In this document: piece after piece, positions 5,798-5,997 of the stretch
How the letters are laid out: every line of letters begins with the position of its first letter
Numbering within the stretch: the first letter of the stretch is position 1
Source of the DNA: Blastocatellia bacterium
GTDB lineage: Bacteria > Acidobacteriota > Blastocatellia > Pyrinomonadales > Pyrinomonadaceae
Assembly (NCBI GenBank): GCA_013695495.1
Contig: JACDAK010000263.1
Span: forward strand, 1 to 5,997
Direction of reading: 5' to 3'
Length of the DNA: 5,997 nt
Position numbers and translations under genes: made by a program
The notes under the pieces: model-generated
The model's database searches: none
Seen by the model: the letters and a program-made list of their open reading frames with translations, nothing else
What the model was told of the DNA's origin: nothing

Positions 5798-5870
5798 GGG
5801 GCATAGCCCCATTGATATCAAGACGCGCGGACAGGCTCACGCCTTTTCGCTGATCGACGGGCATAGCCCG
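5798..5870. repeat. pair of GGGC-ATA-GCCC hairpins flanking a palindrome
   Basis: GGGGC-ATA-GCCCC (5798-5810) and CGGGC-ATA-GCCCG (5858-5870) share the core GGGCATAGCCC, giving 5-bp stems with the same 3-base loop, 60 bp apart. Between them, directly after the first, is the perfect 10-bp palindrome TTGATATCAA (5812-5821). The complementary core GGCTATGCC appears at 5715-5723. The second hairpin overlaps the possible end of the gene entering from the right edge. Confidence 0.5.
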
Positions 5871-5997
5871 AGTACATCCGCCACAAAGCCGTATGCATCT
5901 TCGAAGATCTGACTGAAATCGACCCGTTTCGCATACGCATTCGCCCGGTTTTGACCCGTCGACAACTCGCCTGAGCCCCACGCACACAATCTGAGAG
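5837..5997 (-). CDS. possible C-terminal end of an unidentified protein, cut by the right window edge
   Basis: One minus-strand frame is open from the right edge to a TGA at 5839-5837, giving 52 residues with a protein-like composition, including AYAKRVDFSQIF and EDAYGFVADVLG. There is no in-frame ATG inside the window. The other two minus-strand frames are also open across most of this stretch, so open length alone proves nothing. The AYAKR-DF-IF segment faintly recalls the N-terminal region of small sigma-factor-like proteins that I associate with Acidobacteriota; if so, this would be a truncated remnant. The last dozen residues are encoded by the GGGC-ATA-GCCC repeat and its flank, so the natural gene end may have been replaced by repeat sequence. 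Confidence 0.3.
   Translation of the reverse strand, partial: LRLCAWGSGELSTGQNRANAYAKRVDFSQIFEDAYGFVADVLGLCPSISEKA

Noticed and set aside
5483..5806. Plus-strand ORF of 107 codons in the right intergenic region
   Set aside because: It is made almost entirely of palindromic repeat sequence and has no ribosome binding site or recognisable domain.
5474..5870. CRISPR array
   Set aside because: The repeats are unlike one another, unevenly spaced and inverted, with no constant direct repeat and spacer pattern.

Overview
The window looks like chromosomal DNA from a free-living, aerobic, moderately GC-rich Gram-negative bacterium. The mix of genes and the dense small palindromic repeats resemble Acidobacteriota, perhaps the Blastocatellia/Pyrinomonadales group. 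That placement is an inference from protein flavour and repeat style and cannot be tested here.

Layout from left to right: (1) the N-terminal half of an aconitase A gene on the minus strand, running off the left edge (1-1463). It has no stop inside the window, so a scan for closed ORFs misses it. (2) A 95-bp gap with a perfect 12-bp palindrome. (3) A minus-strand gene for a CrtC/AttH-like (carotenoid 1,2-hydratase-like, lipocalin-type) protein (1559-2638). (4) A short divergent promoter region with a dyad. (5) A plus-strand gene for a small lipoprotein with an OB-fold-like domain (2752-3123). (6) A convergent intergenic region with two hairpins (3124-3293). (7) A minus-strand gene for a soluble PAS-PAS hybrid histidine kinase with a C-terminal receiver domain (3294-5279). 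(8) Its leader, with a good promoter candidate about 90-115 bp upstream of the start codon. (9) About 400 bp of non-coding DNA packed with palindromes, including two REP-like units in inverted orientation (about 5474-5870). (10) A possible 3' end of another minus-strand gene entering from the right edge (5837-5997).

The genes do not form an obvious pathway. Aconitase is a TCA-cycle enzyme, the CrtC-like protein has no carotenoid genes beside it, and the kinase has no separate response regulator in view. The CrtC-like gene and acnA are co-directional and could be co-transcribed, but the 95-bp gap and the palindrome in it suggest that acnA may have its own control. I saw no rRNA, tRNA, CRISPR array or transposase gene. 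The most distinctive non-genic feature is the palindrome-rich tail, one hairpin type of which also occurs about 2.6 kb away, between the lipoprotein and kinase genes.
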